From Rhodocyclaceae bacterium (GTDB taxonomy: Bacteria; Pseudomonadota; Gammaproteobacteria; Burkholderiales; Rhodocyclaceae), in assembly GCA_008933825.1 (NCBI GenBank), contig WBUF01000023.1, positions 1 through 37,350 of the forward strand: a stretch of DNA of 37,350 bases, in the 5' to 3' direction. A program made the position numbers and the translations under genes. The notes beneath the pieces are model-generated. The model had not been told where the DNA came from. It was given only the letters and a program-made list of their open reading frames with translations, and ran no database searches. Of this stretch, positions 1 through 7,850 are shown in pieces. The stretch's first letter is position 1. Each line of letters starts with the position of its first letter.

Positions 1-488
1 AGGCGGCCGCTTGCGCCGACCGGCGTCTCGGCGATGGCGAAGGCGGCGTCCTCGCCCGTCAGGGCGGCGGCCAGCGCTTCGGCCGAGCCGTGGAAACCGG
101 CCGCCGCGCTGAAGGCGTGGCGCGAGACGCGGCCATCGGCGCTCGCCGTGTGCTGGCCCTCGAACACCAGCCGCACGCCGGCGTCGCGCGCCAGTTCGGA
201 GAACAGCACATAGGCGCCATCCTCCATCAGGCCGACCAGGCGCTTGCCGCGGCAGGATTCGAACAGCGCACGGGTGGCGGCGTAGTCCGGCAGCGGGCCG
301 GCGCCCAGGTCGCGCCGCGCGGCGATGTGGTCGGCGAAGTCGGCCGCGGGCGCGCCGCAACCGACCAGGACGATCTCGCGCGCCGCGGGCGCCGACGATC
401 CGGCGAAGGAGATTTTCGGCAGGCCGACCGCGGCGACTGCGCTGCCGGCCAGCATGCCCTTGAGCAGGGTGCGTCGTTGCGCTTTCAT
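1..488 (-). CDS. Exported protein of unknown function, partial (C-terminus outside window)
   Basis: Only the first 162 residues are visible; the gene runs off the left edge. The ATG at 488 follows the cytochrome c gene by 8 bases, so the two are very probably co-transcribed. The N-terminus (QRRTLLKG, then a hydrophobic stretch ending near SFAG at about residue 30) looks like a twin-arginine-type signal peptide, although the twin-arginine motif is not canonical. The visible mature part contains IVLVGCGAPA, GLMEDGAYVLF and VRLVFEGQH. I do not recognise a catalytic domain. In known p-cresol methylhydroxylase clusters of Pseudomonas an unassigned gene (pchX) lies between the cytochrome gene pchC and the flavoprotein gene pchF. 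The position here would fit such a gene, but that is inferred from order, not from sequence match. Confidence 0.75.
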   Translation of the reverse strand, partial: MKAQRRTLLKGMLAGSAVAAVGLPKISFAGSSAPAAREIVLVGCGAPAADFADHIAARRDLGAGPLPDYAATRALFESCRGKRLVGLMEDGAYVLFSELARDAGVRLVFEGQHTASADGRVSRHAFSAAAGFHGSAEALAAALTGEDAAFAIAETPVGASGR

Positions 489-496
489 CGCGCCCC

Positions 497-796
497 CTAC
501 TTGAGGAAGTCGATCAGCTGCGCCAGCGCCTGCTCGTCGATCTCGCTCTGACGGAAGGACGGCATGGCGCGGTGGCCCTGGCGCACGCGCTCGCGCACGT
601 CGCGCGGATGCGCGCCCTTGATGTTCGGGCCGAGTCCCGGGTTCGGTTCGTGGCAGTAGCCGCAGACCTTGTCGTAGACCTCCTTGCCGCTGGTCCATTT
701 GCCGGCGCTGTCGGCGAGCACGGCATTGGAAGCGAAGGCCAGCGCGAGTCCGCCGATGGCGAGCGCGGCATGGCGCGATGATTTCATGAAGCCCAT
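497..796 (-). CDS. Small periplasmic cytochrome c, p-cresol-methylhydroxylase-subunit-like
   Basis: This is a 99-residue class I c-type cytochrome. It has an N-terminal signal peptide (cleavage probably after about residue 29, near VLADS), one haem-binding motif CGYCH and a downstream Met ligand in AMPSF. Its small size and the spacing SGKEVYDKVCGYCH...GPNIKG...AMPSF resemble the cytochrome subunit of p-cresol and 4-alkylphenol methylhydroxylases (PchC), which passes electrons from the flavoprotein subunit to the respiratory chain. The flavoprotein is not in the window and could lie beyond the left edge. The ATG at 796 is chosen because GAGGAGG lies 7 bases upstream; a second ATG four codons later lacks such a site. 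A sigma-54 promoter and an enhancer-like inverted repeat lie upstream, next to the sigma-54 activator gene. Confidence 0.85.
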   Translation of the reverse strand: MGFMKSSRHAALAIGGLALAFASNAVLADSAGKWTSGKEVYDKVCGYCHEPNPGLGPNIKGAHPRDVRERVRQGHRAMPSFRQSEIDEQALAQLIDFLK

Positions 797-835
797 CTGT
801 CATCCTCCTCTTTGTGTTGGTATGCGCAGCCCGTT

Positions 836-852
836 TAGCAGGGGCCGTGCCA
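836..852 (-). promoter_or_regulatory. Sigma-54 (-24/-12) promoter for the cytochrome c gene
   Basis: Read on the minus strand the site is TGGCACGGCCCCTGCTA. It has the invariant GG and GC separated by exactly 10 bases and matches the TGGCAC part of the -24 consensus fully and TTGCW partly (CTGCT). It lies about 40 bases upstream of the cytochrome ATG, leaving room for a short leader with the strong ribosome-binding site. The gene immediately upstream encodes a sigma-54 activator. Confidence 0.8.
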
Positions 853-920
853 GCAGCTAACTTGCTGCCGCGAAAGAGGATTGCGGATGCTGCGATGCGG
901 TAATTGGGAGTCCAGCAATT

Positions 921-960
921 CAGCAAATGATGAAAGATGAAACCCTTTCATCAAATGCTG
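921..960. promoter_or_regulatory. Enhancer-like inverted repeat (probable binding site of the adjacent XylR/DmpR-type activator)
   Basis: Two 16-base arms, 921-936 and 945-960, are inverted copies of each other at 14 of 16 positions (core arm TGATGAAAG / CTTTCATCA, perfect over 9 bases) and are separated by 8 bases. The element begins just past the activator's stop codon and is centred about 95 bases upstream of the sigma-54 promoter, where activators of the XylR/DmpR class bind. It is A+T-richer than its surroundings and has no T-tract, so a terminator is less likely. Confidence 0.7.
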
Positions 961-970
961 AAAGGTTGGT

Positions 971-2674
971 TCAAGGCAGCAGCTTGTGCTTTTTCAGGCG
1001 GTATTCGAACTGCGGGCGGGTCATGCCGAGGGCGCGCGCGGCGGAGCTGATGTTGCCGCCGGCGCGCTCCAGCGCCGCCTTGAGCAGCAGGGACTCGACC
1101 GCATCCAGGCCGGTCTGGCGGGAAAAGACATGGTCGACGAAGGCATCGACCGCCTGCATGTCGCTGCGGCGCATGTTGCCGTCGCGGCCGACGCCGGCAG
1201 AGCGGCCCTTCTGGGTGCCGGCGCTGATGGCGGGGAAGAGGTCGGCCAGGTCGATGCGCCCGCCCGGCGGCGCCAGGATGACGCCGCGCTCGATGACGTT
1301 CTCCAGTTCGCGCACGTTGCCCGGCCAGGCGTAGGCGCGCAGTGCGTGCAGCGCCTTGTCGGTGACGCCGACGACCTTCTTGGCGTGGCGCGCCGAGAGC
1401 TTGGCGACGAATCGTTCTATGAGCAGCGGGATGTCGTCGGCGCGCTCGCGCAGCGGCGGGATGTGCACCGGGTAGACGTTGAGGCGGTAGAGGAGATCGC
1501 GGCGGAACCTGCCCTGCTCGACGGCTTCCTGCAGGTCGACGTTGGTGGCGGCGACGACGCGCACGTCCACCTTGCGCGTGTGGCCGTCGCCTATGCGCTC
1601 GATCTCGCCCTCCTGCAGCACGCGCAACAACTTGGCCTGGGCCGAGGCCGACAGCTCGCCGACCTCGTCGAGAAACAGCGTGCCGCGCTGGGCGCGCTCG
1701 AAGCGGCCGGGGCGCGACTGGTGGGCCCCTGTGAAGGCGCCCTTCTCGACGCCGAACAGTTCCGACTCGATCAGCGCCTCGGGCAGGGCGGCGCAGTTGA
1801 CGGCGACGAAGGGGCCGTTGGCGCGCGGGCTGCAGCCGTGCAGAGCGCGCGCGAACATCTCCTTGCCGACACCGGTCTCGCCGGTGAGCAGCACGGTGAC
1901 CAGGCTGCGCGCCGCCTTGCGGATCAGTGCACAGGTCTCGCGAAAGCCGGCCGAGGCGCCGACCAGGTCGTCGGTGCGCAGGTCGTCGTCGATGGAGTAG
2001 CGCAGGTGCTGCACCTGCTCCTGCAGTTCCAGGATGTGCTCGGCGACCGAGTCGGGCCGCAGGTAGCGCAGGATCTCCTCGACGTCCTCCCATTCTTCCG
2101 CCGGCTTGCCGACGATGCGGCAGGCGTGCGCCCCACTGGCGCGACACTCGGTTTCCTTGTAGAGGATGCTGCGGCCCATCACCGTGGTCGAGTAGCCGCA
2201 GGCGTAGCCGGTCTGCATCCAGCAGGCCGGGCCGGTGTCGACGCCGAACAGCTCGTGGTGCAGGTCGGCCTCGAAGGAGCTGTCCCAGAGGAACTCGCCG
2301 TAGAAGCGGCCCTCGGCGATGTCAATGTCCACCTGCACCGTGCGCACGGTGACGATGCCCTCCAGCGTGTGCAACTGCGGCCCCATGCCGAGGAGATCGG
2401 CGTCGGAAGCGTTCGGGTAGAGCTTGCGCGCCAGTTCGGCGTCGCGCGAGCCCGAGGCGAAACCGGTGCGCGTCAGCACGCCGCGCGCGCGCTCGGCGCC
2501 GAGCGAATCGACGAGCTCCTTGCGCAGCGAGGCCATGGCGGCGCTGTGCAGCAGGATCATGCGCGTCTCGCCCAGCCAGATGTGGCCGTGGTCGTAGGAA
2601 AAGCGCAGCCGGGAGGCGAGCTCGTCAAGTCCTGGCACCAGCCCGGCATCGTTCGTCGTTGTCACGCTGCCCAT
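971..2674 (-). CDS. Sigma-54-dependent activator with phenolic-sensing domain (DmpR/XylR/MopR type)
   Basis: This 567-residue activator has the full NtrC-family aromatic-sensor layout. Residues about 15-190 are the XylR_N and V4R effector domain. C151, E174, C177 and C185 have the spacing of the structural zinc site known in MopR/DmpR-type phenol sensors. A linker (about 210-230) leads into the AAA+ domain with Walker A GETGVGKE (265-272), the sigma-54 contact loop GAFTGA (312-317) and Walker B TLFLDE (332-337). A Fis-type helix-turn-helix is at about 540-562. The family activates sigma-54 RNA polymerase when a phenol or alkylphenol binds the sensor. The start has GAGGG upstream. The inverted repeat at 921-960 and the sigma-54 promoter at 836-852 make the cytochrome operon the obvious target. 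The exact ligand cannot be read from the sequence. Confidence 0.93.
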   Translation of the reverse strand: MGSVTTTNDAGLVPGLDELASRLRFSYDHGHIWLGETRMILLHSAAMASLRKELVDSLGAERARGVLTRTGFASGSRDAELARKLYPNASDADLLGMGPQLHTLEGIVTVRTVQVDIDIAEGRFYGEFLWDSSFEADLHHELFGVDTGPACWMQTGYACGYSTTVMGRSILYKETECRASGAHACRIVGKPAEEWEDVEEILRYLRPDSVAEHILELQEQVQHLRYSIDDDLRTDDLVGASAGFRETCALIRKAARSLVTVLLTGETGVGKEMFARALHGCSPRANGPFVAVNCAALPEALIESELFGVEKGAFTGAHQSRPGRFERAQRGTLFLDEVGELSASAQAKLLRVLQEGEIERIGDGHTRKVDVRVVAATNVDLQEAVEQGRFRRDLLYRLNVYPVHIPPLRERADDIPLLIERFVAKLSARHAKKVVGVTDKALHALRAYAWPGNVRELENVIERGVILAPPGGRIDLADLFPAISAGTQKGRSAGVGRDGNMRRSDMQAVDAFVDHVFSRQTGLDAVESLLLKAALERAGGNISSAARALGMTRPQFEYRLKKHKLLP

Positions 2675-2760
2675 GCATTCCCTCGTTTTTTTCCCGGAAT
2701 CATCTTAGCAAGAGCCGGGCCAGGATTTTTATCTTCCTCTCTTCGCGAGCGGGGTTGGGG

Positions 2761-2792
2761 TGAGGGGGCTTTCCGTTGAGGGGGCTTTCCGT
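2761..2792. repeat. Perfect tandem repeat, 2 x 16 bases
   Basis: The unit TGAGGGGGCTTTCCGT occurs twice in immediate succession between the two divergent regulator genes. It could be a regulator-binding direct repeat or a recent slippage duplication; the sequence does not decide. Confidence 0.7.
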
Positions 2793-2817
2793 TTGCCCCT
2801 ACTCCCGTTGTCTGCTA

Positions 2818-2834
2818 TGTTTGAAGTCCAAACA
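2818..2834. promoter_or_regulatory. Inverted repeat upstream of the AraC-family gene, possible operator
   Basis: TGTTTG-AAGTC-CAAACA is a perfect 6-base inverted repeat with a 5-base spacer, followed by the A+T-rich stretch AATAATAAC and then the AraC-family start codon 32 bases downstream. It sits where an operator or promoter element would be expected. Confidence 0.45.
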
Positions 2835-2865
2835 ATAATAACAAGCCCCACCCGACGGAGGAGCC

Positions 2866-3906
2866 ATGGCGGCATTGGCGTTGGTGTCGACCGACCAGGT
2901 CGCGCCGAAGGACAGCATTCCCTACTGGAAGGACCTGATCTGGCAACTGCTCGGGCGACTGCGCTCCGAAGCGAGCGCGGAGGGCGCCTTCCGCGGACGT
3001 CTGCTGCACTGCAATGCCGGCGACGTCCGACTGTGCCGGCTCTCCGCCTCCGGCCACCGCGTCGCGCGCACACCCGACCTCATCCGCCAGGACGACCGCG
3101 GCTTGCTCAAGGTGGTGTTCCAGCTCGAAGGCACCACCTGGTTCGAGCAGGGCGGTCGCCGGACGCTGCTTCATCCGGGCGAGTGGAGCATCTACGACAC
3201 CATGAAATCGTACACCGTCGCCAACAACGGCGACATCGAGCAGTTCGTCCTGGTGGCGCCGCGCGAGAAGGTGCTTGCCGCCCACCTCAATCCGGACGAG
3301 TTGCTGGTGCAACGCTACGACGCCCGCGCAGGCATCGGGCGGCTGGCCCGCGAGCTGCTCCAGCATGCCTTCGAGGAGATTGAATCGTGCAGCCCCGAGT
3401 CGGCCGAGGCCATCGGCGAGGCCGTGGCGCAGCTCCTGCGCCAGTCGCTCATGGAGCGGGCCGGACGGCCCACCTCGCTCACCTTGCGCGAGGCGCTGCG
3501 CGACCGCATTCGCACTTATATCCTGCGCAACCTGCGCGATCCGGAACTGAGCATCGACCGCATCGCCGCTGCGCTGCGTTGCAGCAAGCGCAACCTGCAC
3601 AAGGCCTTCAGCAACGACGGCGCCACGATCAGCGAGACCATCTGGCGCCTGCGCCTGGAGCACTGCCGGCGCGACCTGGTATCGCCCGACTGCGCCTGGA
3701 AGTCGATCACCGAGATCGCCTTCTCATGGGGCTTTTCCAGCGCCACCCACTTCAGCAAGGCGTTCAAGGATGCCTATGGCCTGTCGCCCAAGGGCTGCCG
3801 CCTGATGGGCGTGGGCGGTGTGGCGGAAGAGGGCGCCGGCCTCGAACTGCCCGGCGCCGGAGGCCTCGCGCGCTACGTGATGCGCGAGGGCGTTGCCGCG
3901 AACTGA
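2866..3906 (+). CDS. AraC-family transcriptional regulator
   Basis: This 346-residue regulator has a cupin-like effector-binding N-terminal part (about residues 20-190, of the AraC-binding-like type seen in FeaR-like proteins) and a C-terminal double helix-turn-helix. The first DNA-binding helix pair is around 228-248 (LSIDRIAAALRCSKRNLHKAF) and the second around 281-307, with the signature ITEIAFSWGFSSATHFSKAF and the closing GLSP. The ATG has a strong GGAGGAG site. It is divergent from the sigma-54 activator, which suggests joint control of an aromatic catabolic module. The C-terminal about 35 residues after the second motif are low-complexity and Gly/Ala-rich. The effector is unknown. Confidence 0.9.
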   Translation: MAALALVSTDQVAPKDSIPYWKDLIWQLLGRLRSEASAEGAFRGRLLHCNAGDVRLCRLSASGHRVARTPDLIRQDDRGLLKVVFQLEGTTWFEQGGRRTLLHPGEWSIYDTMKSYTVANNGDIEQFVLVAPREKVLAAHLNPDELLVQRYDARAGIGRLARELLQHAFEEIESCSPESAEAIGEAVAQLLRQSLMERAGRPTSLTLREALRDRIRTYILRNLRDPELSIDRIAAALRCSKRNLHKAFSNDGATISETIWRLRLEHCRRDLVSPDCAWKSITEIAFSWGFSSATHFSKAFKDAYGLSPKGCRLMGVGGVAEEGAGLELPGAGGLARYVMREGVAAN

Positions 3907-3965
3907 CGCGGTAGCCAGGCGGTGACGCAGGGCGGAGGTCCCGTCGCATGGCAACACCGTGGATT

Positions 3966-3982
3966 GCGGGGGCACCCCCCGC
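3966..3982. terminator. G+C hairpin between convergent genes (weak terminator candidate)
   Basis: GCGGGGG-CAC-CCCCCGC forms a 7-base-pair stem in the roughly 110-base gap between the convergent AraC-family gene and dsbC. No T-tract follows on either strand, so termination here is only a possibility. Confidence 0.3.
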
Positions 3983-4015
3983 CGGGGCAGGACCGAAGGG
4001 CCGGTGCGAGGCGGC

Positions 4016-4717
4016 TTACCTGGCCTGCGCCAGTTTCTGCTCGAGCTGGGCGGCGGGGATGGCGCCGGGGATGCGCTCGCCGTTGGAGAGGAAAATGGTC
4101 GGCGTGCCGCGAATGTTGTATTTCTGGGCGAGCGCCAGCACCTTGTCGGTCGGCGCATCGCACGTGCCGGCGGCAGGCGGGGTGTTGTTGACCATCAGGT
4201 CGTTCCAGGCCTTGGCGCGGTCTGCGGCGCACCACACGGCACGCGATTTCTCGGTGGAGTCCTGTGACAGGATTGGCAACAGGAAGGTGTAGATCGTCAC
4301 GTTGTTCATGCCGGCCAGTTCCTTCGCCAGTTTCTTGCAGTAGCCGCAGTTCGGGTCCTCGAAGGTGGCGAAAACGCGCTTGCCGTCGCCGCGCACCTGC
4401 TTCACCGCGAGTTCCAGCGGCAGGTCGGAGAACTTGATGGCGGAGAGCTTGTTGAGCCGGTCCTGGGTCAGGTTGGCGCGGGTTTTCGTGTCGATGATGT
4501 TGCCGGCGAAGAGCAGGCTGACCTTCTCGTCGGTGTAGTAGATCTCGTTGCCGACCAGGATTTCGTAGAGGCCGAGGTGATCGGTCTTGCGCACGGCGCT
4601 GACCTTGCCGCCGAGCCATGCCTCGACGGATTTCCTAACGGCGGCTTCGTTGGCGTGGGCGGCGCCGGCGATCAGCGACAGGGCGATGAGCAGGGGGGCG
4701 ATGGGTTTCTTGAACAT
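4016..4717 (-). CDS. dsbC: Thiol:disulfide interchange protein DsbC
   Basis: This is a periplasmic disulfide isomerase of 233 residues, the usual DsbC size. A signal peptide occupies residues 1-22 (cleavage near AHA|NEA). The N-terminal dimerisation domain (about 23-80) precedes the thioredoxin-fold catalytic domain with the active site CGYC (124-127) in ATFEDPNCGYCKK and the cis-proline loop RGTPTIF. A second cysteine pair (VWCA and GTCDA) matches the structural disulfide of the family. The ATG at 4717 is preferred over an in-frame ATG at 4747 because GGAGAC lies just before it and the longer form would overlap the upstream hydroxylase gene. The 16-base gap to that gene implies one transcript. 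Its role may be maturation of cysteine-containing envelope proteins, including c-type cytochromes. Confidence 0.95.
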   Translation of the reverse strand: MFKKPIAPLLIALSLIAGAAHANEAAVRKSVEAWLGGKVSAVRKTDHLGLYEILVGNEIYYTDEKVSLLFAGNIIDTKTRANLTQDRLNKLSAIKFSDLPLELAVKQVRGDGKRVFATFEDPNCGYCKKLAKELAGMNNVTIYTFLLPILSQDSTEKSRAVWCAADRAKAWNDLMVNNTPPAAGTCDAPTDKVLALAQKYNIRGTPTIFLSNGERIPGAIPAAQLEQKLAQAR

Positions 4718-4733
4718 GATGTCTCCGTTGAGG

Positions 4734-5921
4734 TCAGCCGAGCGCATAACGCACCAGCATGTTGCGTACGACAGGCAGGCTGTCGGCCAGGTTCAATCCC
4801 AGGTTGCGTATCAGCGATACGGCCGGATGGGCGGGTCGGAACAGTCTTTGCAGTCCATGTGTCGTCCATTGTAGCAGGGCGACCTCCTCGGCCCGGGCGC
4901 GTGCGTAGCGCCGGAGCAGCCGTTCGTCGCCGCAATCGCCCGTTGCCGCCTGCGACAGCAGCACGCCGGCCAGCGCGCGCGCGTCGGCGAAGCCCAGGTT
5001 GATGCCGTGGCCGGAAAGGGGATGGATGGCGTGGGCGGCGTCGCCGATCAGCGCCAGGCGCGGCGCGACGATGCGCGGCACGCGAACCAGTCGCAGCGGG
5101 AAGGCAGCCGATGCCGCCGGTGCCGCGAAGGCCCCGAGCCGCCGCCCGCCCGCCTCGGCGACGCGCCGGCCAAATGCATCCGCATCCAGCCCGAGCAGTT
5201 CGCCGGCATGCGCCTCGGGCGTCGACCAGACCATCGAGATGCGCTGGCCCGGCAGGGGCAGCCAGGCCAGCACGCCGTCGCGGCGAAACCACTGGAAGGC
5301 CGTGTTGCGGTGCGGCCGCTCGCATTCGAAATTGGCCACCACGCCCATTTCGCCATAGTCCAGGGTGTCCGCCGGCAGGCCAGCCTGCGCGCGCAGCCAG
5401 GAGTCGGCGCCGTCGGCGCCCACCGCCAGGTTCGCCTGCAGCATTTCGCCGGAAGTCAGTCGCAGCAGGACGGCGTCCCGGCGCACCTCCAGGCCTTGCG
5501 GCTGCGCCGGGCAGAACAGCGTCAGGTTGTCCTGCCGCTGCAGGCCTTCCCACAGCTCGCGCTGCATGAGGCCCGCCTCGACGATCCAGGCGAGCTGGTC
5601 GACGCCGCTGTCCCAGGCGGAGAAATCGATCCGGCCGCCGGCGTCGCCGCGAATGGCCATGTCATGGACCGGCGTCAGCCGCGCTGCATCGAGATGCCGC
5701 CAGGTGCCGAGGTCCTGCAGGAAGCGTTGCGAAGAGGGACTGACGGCATAGACACGGCTGTCCCAGCCGGCCGGCGCCGGCCCGGGCGCGCGACCATCGA
5801 TCAGGCCAATACGATAGGGGCTGCGCCGCAGCGCGGCGGCGAGGCTGGCGCCGGCAAGACCGGCGCCGACGATGAGGATGTCGAAGTGCAAATCGCGACG
5901 AAAAATGGGCGGGCCGGGCAT
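4734..5921 (-). CDS. UbiH/UbiF/VisC/COQ6-family FAD-dependent hydroxylase
   Basis: This is a flavin monooxygenase of about 395 residues from the ubiquinone-ring hydroxylase family. It shows the N-terminal dinucleotide-binding motif GAGLAGASLAAAL, the middle DG motif (VGADGADSWLR) and the C-terminal FAD/ribityl-binding motif LIGDAAHAIHPLSGHGINLG. Family members hydroxylate the ubiquinone precursor ring at one of several positions, and sequence alone does not say which, so no gene symbol is given. The start at 5921 gives normal family length. A longer frame to 5987 would reach the tRNA-Met gene on the other strand, and a TTG nearer the FAD motif is also possible. It is followed by dsbC in the same orientation. 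Confidence 0.9.
   Translation of the reverse strand: MPGPPIFRRDLHFDILIVGAGLAGASLAAALRRSPYRIGLIDGRAPGPAPAGWDSRVYAVSPSSQRFLQDLGTWRHLDAARLTPVHDMAIRGDAGGRIDFSAWDSGVDQLAWIVEAGLMQRELWEGLQRQDNLTLFCPAQPQGLEVRRDAVLLRLTSGEMLQANLAVGADGADSWLRAQAGLPADTLDYGEMGVVANFECERPHRNTAFQWFRRDGVLAWLPLPGQRISMVWSTPEAHAGELLGLDADAFGRRVAEAGGRRLGAFAAPAASAAFPLRLVRVPRIVAPRLALIGDAAHAIHPLSGHGINLGFADARALAGVLLSQAATGDCGDERLLRRYARARAEEVALLQWTTHGLQRLFRPAHPAVSLIRNLGLNLADSLPVVRNMLVRYALG
5453..5461 (-). repeat. Dispersed GACTGACTT word, copy 1 (inside the UbiH-family gene)
   Basis: Minus-strand context CGACTGACTTCCGG. Read in the gene frame it encodes R-L-T-S with the ACT Thr codon, which is uncommon here. Confidence 0.6.
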
Positions 5922-5941
5922 TGTGGGCCGGCCGGCCAACC

Positions 5942-5970
5942 TTGACAAGGCCTTGCCCGGCAACGATAAT
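5942..5970 (+). promoter_or_regulatory. Sigma-70 promoter for tRNA-Met
   Basis: A perfect -35 box TTGACA (5942-5947) is followed by a 17-base spacer and the -10 box GATAAT (5965-5970, five of six). The tRNA begins 17 bases after the -10 box. Confidence 0.85.
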
Positions 5971-5987
5971 TCGCCCCCTTTCTCCAA

Positions 5988-6064
<77 letters not shown>

Positions 6065-6094
6065 CCCTTTTCCTTCGCCGGGCCGGTCGTTCGC

Positions 6095-6100
6095 TATAAT
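6095..6100 (+). promoter_or_regulatory. -10 box TATAAT upstream of the miaB operon
   Basis: A perfect -10 hexamer lies 29 bases before the ATG of the first operon gene. No convincing -35 box is seen at 17 bases. A nine-codon reading frame including stop (MPKQKRRP, 6107-6133) begins exactly six bases after this box and its TGA overlaps the next ATG. Confidence 0.55.
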
Positions 6101-6129
6101 CCTTTCATGCCAAAGCAGAAAAGGCGTCC

Positions 6130-6519
6130 ATGAACCCGATCGTCTCGGCGATTCTCAGCAGCATCATCGACAGCATCCTCGAGTCGGCGATGACACCGGC
6201 GCCGGCCTTGCCACCGAGCGCGCCGCCGGGCGTCGTGCGCCCGGCGCTGGGGCAGGGGCCGCTGGCGATGATGACGCCGCCGAACAACGGTTTCGCCCAG
6301 TTCGGCAACGAGACGCTGCGGCTGTCCGCCAGCCTGCAGATACGCGATACGCAAAACCGCATCGTCATGCCGATGACCATGCAGGGTGCGGTGCCCGTGC
6401 TCTACAAGCTCGACGAGTACGGCTCGGTCCAGCGCGTCTGGGTGCTTACGCCAGAAGAGGCGGAAGTCGCCGACCAGCTCATCAAGCAGAAGAAATCCGA
6501 ATCCGCAGCGCCGAAGTAG
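6130..6519 (+). CDS. Conserved-looking hypothetical protein upstream of miaB
   Basis: This is a 129-residue protein I do not recognise. Residues 1-20 form a hydrophobic/amphipathic helix ([20 protein letters not shown]), followed by a Pro/Ala-rich linker (about 21-45). A more structured part (about 55-118) contains [20 protein letters not shown] and [20 protein letters not shown], and the tail is charged. There is no clear signal peptide or catalytic motif. The TAG stop shares one base with the GTG start of miaB, so the two are translationally coupled, and AAGG lies 7 bases before the ATG. The coupling suggests a real gene of the operon, not a chance frame. Confidence 0.75.
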   Translation: MNPIVSAILSSIIDSILESAMTPAPALPPSAPPGVVRPALGQGPLAMMTPPNNGFAQFGNETLRLSASLQIRDTQNRIVMPMTMQGAVPVLYKLDEYGSVQRVWVLTPEEAEVADQLIKQKKSESAAPK

Positions 6520-7850
6520 TGATCAAGAAGCTGTATATCAAGACCTTCGGCTGCCAGATGAACGAGTACGACTCGGACCGCATGGCCGACGTGCTTGCCG
6601 CCGAAGGGATCGTGAAGACCGATTCCCCCGAGGACGCCGACGTCATCCTCTTCAACACCTGTTCGGTGCGCGAGAAGGCGCAGGAGAAGGTGTTCCACGA
6701 CCTCGGCCGCGTGCGGCTGCTCAAGCAATCGAAGCCCGGGCTGGTCATCGGCGTCGGCGGCTGCGTGGCCAGCCAGGAGGGCGAAGCCATCGTGCGGCGC
6801 GCGCCCTACGTCGATGTCGTCTTCGGCCCGCAGACCCTGCACCGCCTGCCGCAATTGATCCGCGAACGCCGCGTCTCCGGCCGGCCGCAGGTGGACGTCT
6901 CCTTCCCGGAGATCGAGAAGTTCGACGCCCTGCCGCCGGCGCGCGTCGAGGGCGGCTCGGCCTTCGTTTCCGTCATGGAAGGCTGCAGCAAGTTCTGCAC
7001 CTACTGCATCGTTCCCTACACGCGCGGCGAGGAGATCTCGCGCCCGCTCGGCGACGTGCTGGCCGAGATCGCCGGCCTGGCGGCGCAGGGCGTGCAGGAA
7101 GTGACCCTGCTCGGCCAGAACGTGAATGCCTGGCGCGGCGCCATGGAGGATGGAGATACCGCGGACTTTGCCTTCCTGCTCGAATGCGTGCACGAGATTC
7201 CCGGCATCGAGCGCATCCGCTGCACCACGTCGCATCCGCGCGAGATGACGGCGCGCCTGATCGACGCCTACGCGCGCCTGCCGAAGCTGGTCTCGCACCT
7301 GCACCTGCCGGTGCAGTCCGGCTCCGACCGCGTGCTGGCGGCGATGAAGCGCGGCTACACGGCGCTCGAATACAAGTCGGTCGTGCGCAAGCTGCGCGCG
7401 GCGCGGCCGGACATTTCGCTGTCGACGGATTTCATCGTCGGCTTTCCCGGCGAGACGGAGGCCGATTTCGAGGCGAGCATGAAACTGATCGAGGAGGTCG
7501 GCTTCGACGCCTCCTTCAGCTTCCTCTACAGCCCGCGCCCGGGCACGCCGGCGGCGGAGTTCGCGGACGACACGCCGCAGGAAGTCAAGAACCGGCGCCT
7601 GATGCGCCTGCAAAAGCGCATCGAGGCGCAGGCGCAGGCCATCAGCGCGGGGATGGTCGGCACGCTGCAGCGCATCCTCGTCGAGGGCGCCTCGAAGAGG
7701 GACGCCGCCGAACTGGCAGGCCGCACCGACAACAATCGCATCGTCAACTTCGGCGGCAACCCGCGTTTGATCGGACGCTTCGTCGAGGTCGCCATCACCG
7801 CCGCGCTGCCGCATTCGCTGCGCGGCGAGATTGTCACCCGCGAATCGTGA
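6519..7850 (+). CDS. miaB: tRNA-2-methylthio-N6-dimethylallyladenosine synthase MiaB
   Basis: This 443-residue radical-SAM methylthiotransferase adds a methylthio group to i6A37 of tRNAs reading UNN codons. The N-terminal MTTase domain carries the three auxiliary-cluster cysteines C12 ([11 protein letters not shown]), C48 ([10 protein letters not shown]) and C82 (GGCVASQEG). The radical-SAM cluster is C156, C160 and C163 in [24 protein letters not shown]-binding domain occupies about the last 65 residues. The start is GTG, overlapping the previous stop by one base. The end overlaps the phoH start. The family's iron-sulfur ligands are all present, so the enzyme should be active. Confidence 0.97.
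   Translation: MIKKLYIKTFGCQMNEYDSDRMADVLAAEGIVKTDSPEDADVILFNTCSVREKAQEKVFHDLGRVRLLKQSKPGLVIGVGGCVASQEGEAIVRRAPYVDVVFGPQTLHRLPQLIRERRVSGRPQVDVSFPEIEKFDALPPARVEGGSAFVSVMEGCSKFCTYCIVPYTRGEEISRPLGDVLAEIAGLAAQGVQEVTLLGQNVNAWRGAMEDGDTADFAFLLECVHEIPGIERIRCTTSHPREMTARLIDAYARLPKLVSHLHLPVQSGSDRVLAAMKRGYTALEYKSVVRKLRAARPDISLSTDFIVGFPGETEADFEASMKLIEEVGFDASFSFLYSPRPGTPAAEFADDTPQEVKNRRLMRLQKRIEAQAQAISAGMVGTLQRILVEGASKRDAAELAGRTDNNRIVNFGGNPRLIGRFVEVAITAALPHSLRGEIVTRES

Noticed and set aside
921..960. Inverted repeat after the activator gene read as a terminator
   Set aside because: The stem is A+T-rich with an 8-base spacer and no T-tract, and its position relative to the sigma-54 promoter fits an enhancer better.
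986..2779. Open frame of about 600 codons opposite the sigma-54 activator
   Set aside because: Shadow of the activator gene, which has all domains, a ribosome-binding site and a fitting genomic context.
4718..4747. ATG at 4747 as the dsbC start
   Set aside because: It overlaps the upstream gene and places a charged stretch before the signal peptide; the ATG at 4717 has its own ribosome-binding site.
5922..5987. N-terminal extension of the UbiH-family protein
   Set aside because: It would cover the tRNA-Met promoter on the other strand and adds residues before the FAD motif that the family lacks.
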